A stretch of 45,000 nt of DNA from Prorocentrum cordatum (Eukaryota; Sar; Dinophyceae; Prorocentrales; Prorocentraceae). Position numbers and translations under genes: made by a program. Of this stretch, positions 35,212-45,000 are shown piece after piece. The notes under the pieces were generated by a model. It searched no databases, was not told the DNA's origin, and saw only the letters and a program-made list of their open reading frames with translations. The stretch covers positions 1 through 45,000 of the forward strand of contig CAUYUJ010003972.1 in NCBI GenBank assembly GCA_963575745.1, read 5' to 3'. Positions within the stretch are counted from its first letter, which is position 1. Each line of letters starts with the position of its first letter.

Positions 35212-36685
35212 CGTGTCTACTTCTTCGACTCCCACACCCCAATTGTTCCAATGCGCGTGCCCACGCGCTCTCAACACATTGTTGCCCGGGACAAGCTTTC
35301 TGACCTACGCCATCCAACTTCGCGCAGCGCGCAGTTCTCTTCGCGTCCTCGCGAGGCCCTCCTGGAGAGACTGGCAGCTCTCTCAGCTCCAGGCCGCGAA
35401 GCGCGAAGCGCAAGTATGTTCGCGCCGCTGGAAGTGACCTGGTGGCTGACGGCCCAAGCGCCAAGAGATGGCCTCTGATTAACCAACAACGGATCCCTAA
35501 TCCTTTGGCAGGGGGCCTAAGTTAGGAGGGCCAAGAACACTAAGGATAGGAGCTCTCTTCTGCAGATGTATCGAGCTGAGCCGCCCAGAACGATTATCCC
35601 AAATGCGCAAAGACGGGGACCTCAGCGAGGCCACGTGTTCATCGTGTTGTTAGGATTAGGGCTTCATTTATTCTCGATGCATCACGTTCGCGCCGTCGGG
35701 AATGACCTGGTGGCTGACCTGACGGCCCCAGCGCCAAGAGATGGCCTCCCCGCGCCGAAGACTTTGAAAGAATCCGGCCTGAATGTTGTCTCAAGACGTC
35801 TGAAGCCTTGAGACCGGGCCGAGGCAGGTCCAGCCCTGGCGGGCAAGCCACGCTGCAGGCCACCTGGGCCCGTTGGCAACGCTCGACCCTCCCCACCGGC
35901 CCGTTGACGGAGCATCTGCCCGGAAGCTCCAAACGTCCAGGAACTCCAGGGATGCCCGGACGACCTCCAGAGCACCCCTCTCGAGGCCACAGCGTCTGAG
36001 CTGGCGGGACAAGCTGGGGGGCTCCCTGGGCCGGGATCGCGCCTGGCAACCTTCGAACCAATCCTAGACGCCCACTGTGGAGGACAAGCAACTCCAGGGA
36101 AAGGTGGTCGAAAGACCTCACGGGTGTTTCAGTCTCCGCGCCGCCCGGCGCGCGCCTCCCGCTCCCCAGGCGGTTGGCCAGGCTGGCAGCGGGGGGCGCG
36201 CGCACTGCGCGAGGCCCGTAGGACGAAAATCATGTCGTGATGCGGTTGGGTCAGGCTACGTTCCAGGAAGTCCGAAGTATCCAGTGGGCCTCGTCTCTGC
36301 AGCCCGCGTGCACCACTGGGAAGTCCTGGAGGCCTGGAAATCTGAAAAATCTTGGAGCGTATCATATCCTCGTGCTGGGCAGGAGGAGGATGGGCGGAGG
36401 AGGAGGAGGACCACACCATCTCCCACTCCTCCTACCACAGCCCCTTCCTCCCCATGCGCACCACGCGAGACCCGTAACGCATAGGGAAGGAGAAGGACCT
36501 GGATGGGCGGAGGAGGAGGACCCCCCCTTTCTCCCACTCCTCCTTCCCCCCCCCCCCTCCTCCCTGGCGCCCGACACTGGCGGCCGCCCCGTCGCTCGCG
36601 CGAAGCTCGTGCTCGGCACGCGAAGTTAAGACAAAGCGTGCGCCCCAGGAGGAAGACTGACGAGAGGGGGAGAGAGGAGAGGGAA
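35212..36685. other. no gene seen; 54-bp duplicated segment
   Basis: GACCTGGTGGCTGAC...AGCGCCAAGAGATGGCCTC occurs at about 35434-35476 and 35703-35748, so a short block is repeated at about 270 bases. A GGA patch lies at 36367-36415. Open frames up to ~200 codons are compositional. Confidence 0.45.
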
Positions 36686-36716
36686 ACGAAGCGAAGCGAA
36701 GCGAAGCGAAGCGAAA
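36686..36716. repeat. (GAAGC)n short array
   Basis: Six consecutive GAAGC pentamers. Confidence 0.9.
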
Positions 36717-37149
36717 GCTGGAGTCGTGCGCGTCCTCCACTCGAGACCCCGCCCGTGCCCGTGCGGGCATGGCGTGGAGGCCGCGGCCTCGAGCAGGTGA
36801 GTGCTGTACCTGCCCGTCGCTGCCGCGAGGCGCGCCTGCCGACACACGGCGCACGAGTCACGGGGAGGAGATGGGGAGGACAGGCTGAGGGACCTGTCCG
36901 CGAAGCCAGGCGGTGACGGCAGCGGGGACAACTTCCCCAAGCTCCCGATTCGCACTGTCATCCACGACAGCATCGGCGGATGGATGCAGCAGACGCGCCC
37001 GAAACGAGAAGAGTGCGCGCCACAGGCGCTGGCTTTGTCTGAGGCGCGGCTCTCACCCTCCGCCAACTTCCTCTGTGCAAGTGTGCGGAGAGACAGGCTG
37101 GATGGGAAGCCGACGCAATACTCCATGCTCTGATCCGCGAGAGCACCAG
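36717..37149. other. no gene seen
   Basis: About 430 bases of GC-rich sequence with overlapping short frames on both strands and no domain. Confidence 0.4.
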
Positions 37150-37365
37150 AGCACTAAGACATCAGTAGAAGAATGATAACGTCATGAACATAAACTTTCG
37201 GAGTTCCGCGCGACTTTTTTCGATCCGCGCTGGACCCCCCTCCCTGGCGCGCGGAGCGCGCCAGGGGCGGCGCCGGAGACGCCGCCAAGGGGCCCAGCGC
37301 CGATCCAAGAAATCCGCGCGGCGCTCCAACGTTCATGCCTGCGCCGTTCTCTTCTCCTTCGAACG
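37150..37365. mobile_element. palindromic element, family P copy 5
   Basis: The left arm begins GTAGAAGAATGATAACGTCA followed by TGAACATAAACTTTCGG and CGCGACTTTTTTCGATCCGC. The right arm has GATCCAAGAAATCCGCGCGG, GCTCCAACGTTCATG and CCGTTCTCTTCTCC. The core is CCTGGCGCGCGGAGCGCGCC. Confidence 0.78.
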
Positions 37366-37439
37366 AAGCGCCAGGACAAAACTTCTGCCGAGAACTCCTC
37401 TGAGTTCTGCTCTGCGCGTGCCTACTTCGGGAGTGGCCG

Positions 37440-37669
37440 AAACGACCCCTAGCAAATCATCCCCTTCCGTGACGTCCTCTTCCTCCTCCTCCTCCTCCTC
37501 CTCCTCCTCCTCCTCCTCTCCTCTCCCCCTCCCCCTCCCTCCCTCCTCCTCCTCCTCCTCTCCTCCTCCTCCTCCTCCTCCTCCTCCTCCTCCTCCTCCT
37601 CCTCCTCCTCCTCCTCCTCCTCTTCCTCCTCCGCCTCCTCCTCCCCTAAACGACCCCTAGCAAATCATC
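37440..37669. repeat. (CCT)n array bracketed by 22-bp direct repeats
   Basis: AAACGACCCCTAGCAAATCA plus two further identical bases occurs at 37440-37461 and 37648-37669. Between them is an almost pure CTC/CCT array (37478-37643). A single-copy sequence therefore seems to have been split by, or duplicated with, the array. Confidence 0.9.
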
Positions 37670-37911
37670 GACCTCCCCTCCGGTCGCATACACACGTCTT
37701 GGGGCGAGGCGAGGGGCACGTCGCGGAAAGGGAGGGTCTGCCAGGGGTCGGTCACGCCGCCCCTGACTACTGCGCCACTGGACGGCGCATGCTACCAGGC
37801 CTAAGCTGCCCGCGGGGCCCTGAGCAAGGGCTGGGCACTGCGCCGGAGACTTGTTCCACGACCTCCTCGACATCCCCGTCCTCCCTGCTCTTCCTCTTCT
37901 CCGCCTGCCCT
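37670..37911. other. spacer between two CCT arrays
   Basis: About 240 bases of GC-rich sequence; nothing recognised. Confidence 0.45.
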
Positions 37912-38215
37912 CCTCCTCCTCCTCCTCCTCCTCCTTCCTCCTCTTCCTCCTCCTGTTCCTCCTCCTCCTCCTCCTCCTCCTCGTCCTTCCCCCTCCTCTT
38001 CCTCCTCCTCCTCCTCCCTGCTCCTCCTCCTCCCTGCTCCTCCTCCTCCCTGCTCCTCCCTGCTCCTCCCGCTCCTCCCTGCTCCTCCCTGCTCCACCCT
38101 GCTCCTCCCTGCTCCTCCTCCTCCTCCTCCTCCTTCCTCCTCCTCCTCCTCCTACTCCTCCTCATCCTCCCTGCTCCACCCGCCATCCTCCTCCCTGCTC
38201 CTCCTCCCTCGCCTC
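37912..38215. repeat. (CCT)n with CTCCCTGCTC higher-order units
   Basis: CTC triplets alternate with about ten CTCCCTGCTC units between 38020 and 38210. Confidence 0.93.
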
Positions 38216-38227
38216 GTCCTCTCGGGA

Positions 38228-38430
38228 AGCAGAACAAACAAGGACAAGAGCATGAAGACTGTGAGGTCCGCGCGGACTTCTCGGATCGTCGCTGGGGCCC
38301 CCTGGCAGCGCCTTCGGCGCCGCCCCGGGCGGCGGAGGCGCCCCAGGGAGGGGGGTCCAGCGCCTATCAAAGAAAGCTGCGCGGACCTCAGAGTTTTTAT
38401 GTTTCCTGCATTATTTATTACCCGATCCTC
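38228..38430. mobile_element. palindromic element, family P copy 6
   Basis: The left arm has GAACAAACAAGGACAAGAGC, ATGAAGACTGTGAGGTCCGC and GGATCGTCGCTGG. The right arm has GTCCAGCG, GCGCGGACCTCAGAG and TTTTTATGTTTCC. The outer GAACAAACAAGGA also flanks copy 1 in inverted form (7886-7898). Confidence 0.7.
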
Positions 38431-39900
38431 TGTCCTCAATTACTGCCGGGTTGAGCTGCCACAACCGTAGCAACTGGGGCGCAACTGTCGCCAACCTGTC
38501 CCGATATCCCTGTGATCATACGGTTGGTCGCCTACGTAGGTATCACGGGGCATCTGCGCAAATATCTGAATATCTGGATGCCAATGTCAGTGTCACACGT
38601 GTCCTGTGGACTGGTTTCGAGCAGGAGCTCGGGAATCCGAATGTCGAGTGAAATACTGCTGCCGCGGTGAGCAACCCCCAACCACATACCTCACGATGGG
38701 AACACTTCCAGCACTAAAACGCAGCCAAGAACGGGACAAGATCAGACCGGGATACTTTGGGGATCTCTGAGGTACGGCGGTCCTGGAGGATGTATTGGGC
38801 GCCGAGGCCGTTCCAGAACGCTCTGAGAACGTTCCCGACTGCTCTGGAACGATCTACCGCTCTGGAACGATCTATCCAGGTCCTGGCACCGCCCGTAGCA
38901 CGCAGCCCGTCGCAGATGAATTGGCGTCGGCCTCTGGATCTTGAAGCATTCGACTGCAGCTGCGATACCCGTCCGCACCGAGGGCCCACAGCAGCACACC
39001 GCGCCCTCAATGAAGCCGCCTGCGAAGTCGCAAGAACAGCACCGCGATCGCGGCCAGGAGCAACATCCACTTCCTCCAGACGGGTTGAGGGGAACGATAG
39101 GGGAAGACCAGCTCAGGGGGGAAGCATCGAGCTCGAATCAACGATGCATCGCCGATAGATCGGCAACACCGGCCCCCGATGGCGAAACCGCACATTCCTG
39201 GCTGGCGTGGGCTCTCTCGGGCCTCCACCGGCGATGCATGGCGATTGGAGGTCGGTGCATCCCCCGCTGGGCCTGCCCCCGACAACTTGCACATGACAAG
39301 CCCCCCGAGCGGGGCCAACGCAGTCAGAGAAGAACACGACCCCTGGCGAGTGCACCAACCACAACCACTCTGAGGGAGACGCTTCGTGGTGTGGTGGCCG
39401 CGGTCACGGTGGGGCCGATGGAGGCGGAGGTGGAGGTGGAGGAACGAGCGGACGTGAAAAAAGAGGATGGGGAGGCAGAGGTAGTGTGTTGCGTCTGTCA
39501 GCAGGTGCGGTTGGGCACCGCACCCTCTCTTTGGACGGTGCGTCTTTCGACACCCGTGCAGGGCCTGCTGACCACAGGGCTGACAAAGCAGAGCGGCGGG
39601 CATGCGCCCGCAACCACCCGAGTCTGGGGGCTGGGCCACTTCCGCTGCGACAGCCTTCCTGCCTTGACGGCGTGGGCCCCGGCCTCTGCCACCGCACCAC
39701 CGCTGGGGACGCTCTCGACCGCATCCCTCGCTCGGTCGGACCTGGGACACGAGAACACCTTCCAAGAGCACGAGAACCTCCGCCGGCCAAGACACCCCAG
39801 ACCATGAGATCACTCGAGGGTACCCTCCTCTAGGATGTGCAAGATCACCCAACTAACACGAAGAACAACCGGACGGCACGGGTTCCTTAGCCGTGGCTTG
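38431..39900. other. no gene seen; dispersed repeat at 38720-38890
   Basis: 38720-38890 resembles 44660-44820, sharing GATCTCTGAG, CGGCGGTCCTGGAGG-like and CCAGAACGCTCTGAGAACG-like blocks. A faint GCATCGCCGAT-family patch lies at 39140-39240. Several open frames (up to 288 codons) overlap on both strands without domains. Confidence 0.45.
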
Positions 39901-39904
39901 CTCT

Positions 39905-40125
39905 CTGCAGGAGAGCCTAGAATCGAATCGATAAGTCGGATCGGCGATCGAAATGAATCGGATCGGCGGATATTGGCAGCCGAGTCGGGGAAAGTCGAAC
40001 CAGCGAAAATCGGCAGGCTAGTATGCGTCCAATGAGAACTCGGAACCCAACTTGGAATCCAAAGTCGAATCGAAGCGGAATCGGAATCCATCGAAATCGA
40101 ATCGAATCGAATCGGATGAGACGAA
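39905..40125. repeat. degenerate GAATC pentamer repeat
   Basis: AATCGAATCGATAAG, GAATCGGATCGGCGG and ATCGAATCGAATCGAATCGG show a decaying GAATC/GATCG pattern over about 220 bases. Confidence 0.75.
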
Positions 40126-40316
40126 ACGAGCCCTGTCTCCGTGCGGCCCCCAGGGTCCGCAAACCGAGCCCGAGCCCGCGCAGAGGGTGCACGGGCCCCC
40201 GAAGTCGCGCGTGCCCAGGCGGCCCTTGCGCGCCGCAAAGGGCGGCGCGAGCCTGCCGAGGGACCCCCGCCCGCGCGGACAGTCGATTCCGCGACCCCCC
40301 CGCCCAGACAAGCTTA
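40126..40316. other. GC-rich spacer
   Basis: Nothing recognised. Confidence 0.4.
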
Positions 40317-40511
40317 GCCTCCTCCCTCCTCCCTCCTCCCTCCTCCTCCTCCCTCCCTCCTCTCCTCCTCCGTCCTCCCTCCACCTCCTCCTCCTCCTCT
40401 CCTCCCTCTCCTCCTCTCCTCTCCTCCTCATCTTCTCCTTCCTCCTCCGTCCTCCCTCCTCCCTCCTCTTTCCTCCTCCTCCTCCTCCTCCTCCTCCTCC
40501 TCCTCCTCCTC
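40317..40511. repeat. (CCT)n microsatellite
   Basis: CTC/CCT with CCCTCC and TTC interruptions. Confidence 0.95.
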
Positions 40512-41007
40512 TGGCGCGCTCCAGGGGGGGGCTCTCACGCACGGCAGGGGGGATGCCGATCCCTCTCCCAGGCCTCGTGGGTCTTCAAATGGGGCCAGGA
40601 CTCGGGGGCCCAACCCTGGGATATGATATCTATACATAAATATATATATATATATATACATACACGATGGGGGGGGCGCCCATGCTCGATATGGGGTGCG
40701 TCCGAATAGCCCCCTTGGGGTGTAGTCATCCCAGGGTTGCCCCTGATTCCTGAACGGCCAAGCTTTTCGGGCGGACGTCGGGGGCTGGGGGAGACAACTC
40801 GCCTGCGACTGCACGCATCCATAGGCCACAGCACGGAGTCACATTCGGAGCGCCCACTCGGAGCATCGGCGGCGCTCGCAGGGTGGGCCTCCAACAAAAA
40901 AACACGAGGCTTGCAAGCCTTGCAGGGACCACTGGCAGCGGCGCCCAGCCAGCGAGGTCTCCCCACAGGCGGGTGGCGGTCGGCGGACGACGGTGGACGG
41001 CGGACGG
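40512..41007. other. no gene seen; (TA)n at 40632-40658
   Basis: A short TA dinucleotide run flanked by AATATA and CATACACG. The rest is mixed GC-rich sequence. Confidence 0.5.
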
Positions 41008-42290
41008 ACGACGAACGACGAGCGAAGAGCGACGACGGCCACGAACACCACGGCGACGACAACGACGACGGCGGCGACGACAGACGGCGGCGACGACGAC
41101 AGATGGCGGACAAACGACGAACGACGAGCGAAGAGCGACAACGCCCACGAACACCACGGCGACGACAACGACGACGGCGGCGACGACAATGACGGCGACG
41201 ACAGACGGCGGCGACGACGACACACGGCGGACGAACGACGAACGACGAGCGAAGAGCGACGGCGGCCACGAAGACCACGGCCACGACAACGACGACGGCG
41301 ACGACGACAGACGACGGCGACGACGACAGACGGCGGACAAACGACGAACGACAAGCGAAGAGCGAAGACGGCCACGAAACACCGCGGCGACGACAACGAC
41401 GACGGCGGCGACGACAGACGACGGCGGCGACGGACGACGGCGACGACGACACACGGCGGACAAACGACGAACGACGAGCGAAAAGCGACAACGCCCACGA
41501 ACACCACGGCAAAGACAACGACGACGGCGACGACGACAATGACGGCGAAGACAGACGGCGGCGACGACGACGCACGGCGGACGAACGACGAACGACGAGC
41601 GAAGAGCGACGACGGCCACGAACACCACGGCGACGACAACGACGACGGCGGCGACGACAGACGGCGGCGACGACGACAGATGGCGGACAAACGACGAACG
41701 ACGCGCGAAGAGCAACGGCCACGAACACCACGGCCACGACAACGACGACGGCGGCGACAACAGACGACGGCGACGACGACAGACGGCGGACAAACGACGA
41801 ACGACGCGCGAAGAGCGACGACGGCCACGAACACCACGGCGACGACAACGACGACGGCGGCGACGACAGACGACGGCGGCGACGGACGACGGCGACGACG
41901 ACACACGGCGGACAAACGACGAACGACGAGCGAAAAGCGACAACGCCCACGAACACCACGGCGACGACAACGACGACGGCGGCGACGACAATGACGGCGA
42001 CGACAGACGGCGGCGACGACGACACACGGCGGACGAACGACGAACGACGAGCGAAGAGCGACGGCGGCCACGAAGACCACGTTCACGACAACGGCGGCGG
42101 CGGCGACGACAGACGACGGCGACGACGACAGACGGCCGACAAACGACGAACGACGCGCGAAGAGCGACGACAGCCACGAACATCACGGTCACGACAACGG
42201 CTGCGGCGGCGACGACAGCGTCGGCGACGACGACAGACGACGGACGAACGACGTCCGACGCGCGACGACGAACGATAGACGACGACGACA
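41008..42290. repeat. satellite of ~106/121-bp units with higher-order structure
   Basis: ACGACGAACGACGAGCG marks unit starts at 41008, 41114, 41235, 41341, 41464, 41585, 41691, 41794, 41916, 42037 and 42143. The spacings are 106, 121, 106, 123, 121, 106, 103, 122, 121 and 106. Unit variants repeat at 452 and 802 bases, so a higher-order arrangement exists. Long frames on both strands (Val-rich on minus, Thr/Arg/Asp-rich on plus) come from the CGA/GAC base pattern. Confidence 0.92.
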
Positions 42291-42542
42291 AGGAACGACG
42301 CCCGAGCACAAACAAATAAAAAACGGACGACGACGAGGACGACGAATGACAAACGACGATAGACGATTACGACGAGCGACGACGAAATACAACGAATGAG
42401 CGACGACAAGCGAAAAACGAGCGACGACGAACGATGACGCACGACGAAGGGCAAACGACAAGCGAGCACGACGACATCTTTCTCCGATGTGGCCCGACGA
42501 GCGAAGTCGTTTAGTAAACGCAGCCAAAGAAGGAATCGACAT

Positions 42543-42656
42543 ACGCAACAAAAACTGTTGGAGGTCCGGAGCGCGCCGGGGGCGGCGCCCGAGGCGCCGC
42601 CAGGGGGCCCCAGCGCAGATCCAAGAAAATCCGCGCGCAGAGCCAACAGTGTATGT
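42543..42656. mobile_element. palindromic element, family P copy 7 (left arm deleted)
   Basis: It reads GTTGGAGGTCCGGAGCGCGC directly into GGCGGCGCCCGAGGCGCCGCC-type core, then CAGATCCAAGAAAATCCGCG and TGTATGTTTG. Most of the left arm is missing compared with copies 3 to 5. Confidence 0.7.
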
Positions 42657-42730
42657 TTGAGGCGTTGTTCGAGCGCATTTCTTTCTTTTCGGCGATCATG
42701 GGCGTTATAGGGGGGGACCAGGGGGGGGGG

Positions 42731-42811
42731 TATAATGTAACGCCTCCCCCCCCACCTTGCGCACGTTGGCAGTGCCCAAAGCGCACTGGGGGGGAGGGGC
42801 GTTACGTTATA
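42731..42811. mobile_element. 81-bp hairpin element
   Basis: TATAATGTAACGCCTCCCCC at one end is complementary, with one small bulge, to GGGGGAGGGGCGTTACGTTA at the other. Matches 14100-14180 in length and layout. Confidence 0.75.
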
Positions 42812-43005
42812 GGGGAGAGGGTGTGGCCGGGGGCTACAATGCCCATCATGCCTCAAGCAAGAGAGGAACACGCTCTTCTTCTTCGATGCTCGAGCAAACG
42901 CCCAGGGCCGCTGATCCTCTCTCCTCCTCCTCCGAGCTCGGGAGGCGGGCCCTGGGGCCCCTGCCCAGCTCTTCGCCCCCCCCCCCCCCCTCTCGGCGAC
43001 GGGGG

Positions 43006-43048
43006 AGGAGGAGGAGGACGAGGAGGAGGAGGAGGAGGAGAAGGAGGC

Positions 43049-43094
<46 letters not shown>

Positions 43095-43316
43095 TGATGA
43101 TGATGATTGATGATGATGATGATGATGATGATGAGGAGAGGAGGAGGAGGAGGAGGAGGAGGAGGAGGAGGAGGAGGAGGAGAGGAGGAGGGGAGGAGAG
43201 GGAGGAAGGGGGAGGGAGGAGGAGGAGGAGGAGGAGGAGGAGGAGGAGGAGGAGGAGGAGGCGGAGGAGGCGGAGGAGGAGGAGGAGGAGGAGGAGGATG
43301 AGGAGGAGGTGTGAGC
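43006..43316. repeat. (GGA)n/(GAT)n compound microsatellite
   Basis: GGA triplets, then GAT triplets (43048-43132), then GGA again. Frames reading poly-Met, poly-Arg, poly-Ser or poly-Pro are artefacts. Confidence 0.96.
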
Positions 43317-43438
43317 CCACCCGCGAAGGCCCCCCGCCGGGGCAGACCCTCCGCCGGCGCGGCGCGGCTCGGCCCGCCGCGCGGGCCCCCCTGCAGGCCC
43401 CATCGGCACGCGGAGGGGGGCCCTGCACGCCTCGACCC

Positions 43439-43612
43439 CGTCCTCCTCCTCCTCCTCCTCCTTCTCCTCCTCGGCCTCCTCTTCCTTCCTCCTCCTCCTC
43501 TCCTCTCCTCCTCCTCCTCTCCTCCTCCTCCTCTTCCTCCTCCTCCTCCTCCTCCTCCTCCTCCCTCCTCGCCCTCCCTCCTCGCCCTCCCTCCTCGCCC
43601 TCCCCCTCGGGG
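43439..43612. repeat. (CCT)n microsatellite
   Basis: CTC/CCT triplets ending in three CCTCCTCGCCCT units. Confidence 0.95.
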
Positions 43613-43686
43613 GGGGGCCCGACAGAGCAGGGCAGCAAAGGGCAGGGTTCGGGGATCAGCTCGCGTACTGTCTGTCCTCTTGGGGC

Positions 43687-43844
43687 TGGACAGACCTCCC
43701 TGTAGCAAAACGCGGTTTAGTGGAAGCGACCTGAGGCCCAAACCTGGCGGGCGCAGGCCTGGAAAATAGCGGCCGCGGCGCCCTCTCGAGAACCGAAAAC
43801 GGACAATTCACTAATCGACGTGTCACTGTTGGGGGTTCTGTCCA
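43687..43844 (-). mobile_element. 158-bp TIR element, copy B (inverted relative to 12223-12381)
   Basis: The ends TGGACAGACCTCCC and GGGGGTTCTGTCCA form the TIR. The interior matches copy A on the other strand, including GACACGTCGAT and CCAGGCCTGCGCCCGCCAGG. Confidence 0.78.
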
Positions 43845-43952
43845 CCCCCGATCCTCCCTGGGGCGCACAGAGACGTGCAGGTACTGCCTGTCCTCCTGGG
43901 AGGCGCGCGCGTCTCCGAAACGAACGTGCAGTAGACCCCTCCTGTAGTATGT

Positions 43953-43957
<5 letters not shown>

Positions 43958-43988
<31 letters not shown>
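43958..43988. repeat. (TA)n microsatellite
   Basis: About 15 TA dinucleotides preceded by GTATGTATACA. Confidence 0.93.
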
Positions 43989-43990
<2 letters not shown>

Positions 43991-44141
43991 CTTCCCGGGC
44001 GGTGTGGCCAGAAAGCGCCCGCCACGACGCATGTACTATAAGATTTCTCGGTGCGCGCGTCGCTCCTGGGGGGGGGGGTAGGCGACGCACATATATTATA
44101 AGTATGTTGGGGTGACGCCGAGGCCAGTCCACAGTGGGCCA

Positions 44142-44292
44142 GAAAACAAACGACACAACCCCACCTACGGCCCGACGGGCCGCAGCGTATACCAGGACAT
44201 CTGGCGTGGTGGTTGCATGGTATACGCTACGGCCCCCGATGGGCCGTAGCGCAACGTGGAGGGCCGTAGGTGGGGTGGTGTCGTTTGTTCTT
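44142..44292. mobile_element. 151-bp nested palindrome (MITE-like)
   Basis: The outer arms, starting GAAAACAAACGACACAACCC and ending in the matching complement, pair over about 31 bases with three or four mismatches. The inner arms GCAGCGTATACCA and TGGTATACGCTAC pair with one mismatch. GGCC occurs one base outside each end, a possible 4-bp target duplication. Confidence 0.75.
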
Positions 44293-44304
44293 AGGCCGAC
44301 ACGC

Positions 44305-44446
44305 GAAACCTTCCACAAGAAGCCCAACCCTGAGACCCCAGGACGTCCACTGATGTTTGCAGTGGGAGCGTCGCGCCGCCCACTGCAAAACCATCGAAAC
44401 CCAAGACACCCTGGGCACCCTGGAGGCAAGCAGGGTGTTTCTTGGC
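44305..44446. repeat. dispersed repeat, copy 2 (direct copy of 11146-11270)
   Basis: The conserved blocks are as in copy 1. The first variable segment forms an 11-bp perfect hairpin, TTTGCAGTGGG with CCCACTGCAAA (44356-44366 and 44379-44389). Confidence 0.78.
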
Positions 44447-45000
44447 ATGGGCCCCCACTGTAGCTGCTCTTCCTGGTACCGGGAGGCGACCATGTATCGA
44501 GGAAAGCGTCTGGCGGTGGGGCCGACACCAGCTGCACGCAGCAGATGTCGTAGCCCCCCCTTTCCCGTTCCCCCTCCTATCGTCCAGCCCGACCCGTCCC
44601 CAAGACCAGCTTTCCATCCTGCATCCTCCTTTGGATAGCCATGGGGCCCCTTGAGGTAAGACGACGCCAGGACGACGATAAAATCGGATGAGGATGAACC
44701 GAGAATCTCTGAGATCTGGCGGCTCTGGAGGCTGTCTCGGGCACCGCGGCCTTTCCAACGTGTTCCGGAACGCTCTGAAAGCGTTCCGGAACGCTCTGGA
44801 ACGGGTTTACCCTCGTCCTGGCCCCGTCCGATGAGGGCACCCGAGAAGCCCAAATGGCAAAACGAAGTCGGTGATGCGTGTGTTTCACGACGCTGGGAGG
44901 CATGGAAAGTCCAGCCAAGAACCTGTCTGGAGACACGTTCTGGTCCCAAGGCTCGAAGGGGGATCCAGCCATGGTCCAAAGTAGCCTCCCCAAAGGCCCC
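44447..45000. other. no gene seen; dispersed repeat at 44660-44820
   Basis: 44660-44820 resembles 38720-38890. It contains repeated TTCCGGAACGCTCTG/AGCGTTCCGGAACGCTC units that can form short hairpins. Confidence 0.45.

Larger units (their letters stand above)
42298..42890. repeat. segmental duplication, copy 2 (copy 1 at 13575-14255)
   Basis: Same order of parts as copy 1: CGA-rich stretch, GTAAACGCAGCC/GGAATCGACA module, family P palindrome, 81-bp hairpin, and GGCCGGGGGCTACAATGCC tail. It is shorter by about 90 bases, mostly through losses around the module and the left palindrome arm. Confidence 0.85.

Noticed and set aside
40535-42315. Two ~500-codon Val-rich minus-strand frames and Thr/Arg/Asp-rich plus-strand frames
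   Set aside because: They follow the satellite unit exactly and are open in several frames on both strands.
42083-43741. 552-codon minus-strand frame
   Set aside because: Crosses satellite, palindrome and GGA/GAT tracts; no domain.

Overview
The window reads as nuclear DNA of a GC-rich, repeat-laden protist, most likely a dinoflagellate. That call rests on three things. There is one long LINE-like retroelement whose reverse transcriptase and cytosine-methyltransferase-like motifs resemble dinoflagellate retroelement proteins as I recall them. There is a second LINE 3' remnant with a Cys-Cys-His-Cys tail. And low-complexity DNA and foldback repeats fill nearly everything else. No bacterial operon, rRNA, tRNA, CRISPR array or conventional host gene could be supported. 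The species cannot be fixed from the sequence alone.

Layout. 1-1005 is a duplicated (CAT)n/(CTC)n microsatellite. 1006-17035 is a mosaic of foldback elements, terminal-inverted-repeat (TIR) elements, (GGA)n/(CCT)n tracts, a ~100-bp tandem array (9229-10050) and an AGCAT pentamer array (12858-13505). 17036-17997 (+) is a decayed LINE 3' end. 18575-~32300 (-) is the centrepiece, a multi-ORF retroelement. 32300-45000 returns to repeats: more copies of a palindromic family, a 106/121-bp satellite (41008-42290), a segmental copy of 13575-14255 at 42298-42890, and several TIR elements.

The retroelement, read on the minus strand: ORF1 (31938-29317) is gag-like, with an exact RanBP2-type zinc finger and a coiled coil. 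ORF2 is split into ORF2a (29320-26516; RNase H, then an APE-type endonuclease/exonuclease/phosphatase domain) and ORF2b (26556-22696; reverse transcriptase, C2H2 zinc finger, then a C5-cytosine-methyltransferase-like domain). The two halves meet at a run of seven C and differ by one frame. Four more reading frames follow in the same direction: ORF3 (22684-21605, basic, Pro-rich with a C-terminal coiled coil), ORF4 (21511-20808), ORF5 (20796-20373) and ORF6 (20275-19886). The tail (19885-18575) contains two successive tandem duplications (269 bp and 362 bp) with strong hairpins. ORF4 and ORF5 both begin in the context pyrimidines-CAG-GCC-ATG, which looks like a splice acceptor just ahead of each start. 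That would fit a polycistronic element resolved by spliced-leader trans-splicing.

If the element works as one unit, ORF1 would package RNA. ORF2 would nick DNA, copy the RNA and remove it with its own RNase H, and the methyltransferase-like domain could mark new or sibling copies. ORF3-ORF6 have no function I can assign. ORF2, ORF4 and ORF5 each contain one apparent frame change, so this copy may be slightly decayed, may use recoding, or may carry assembly indels.
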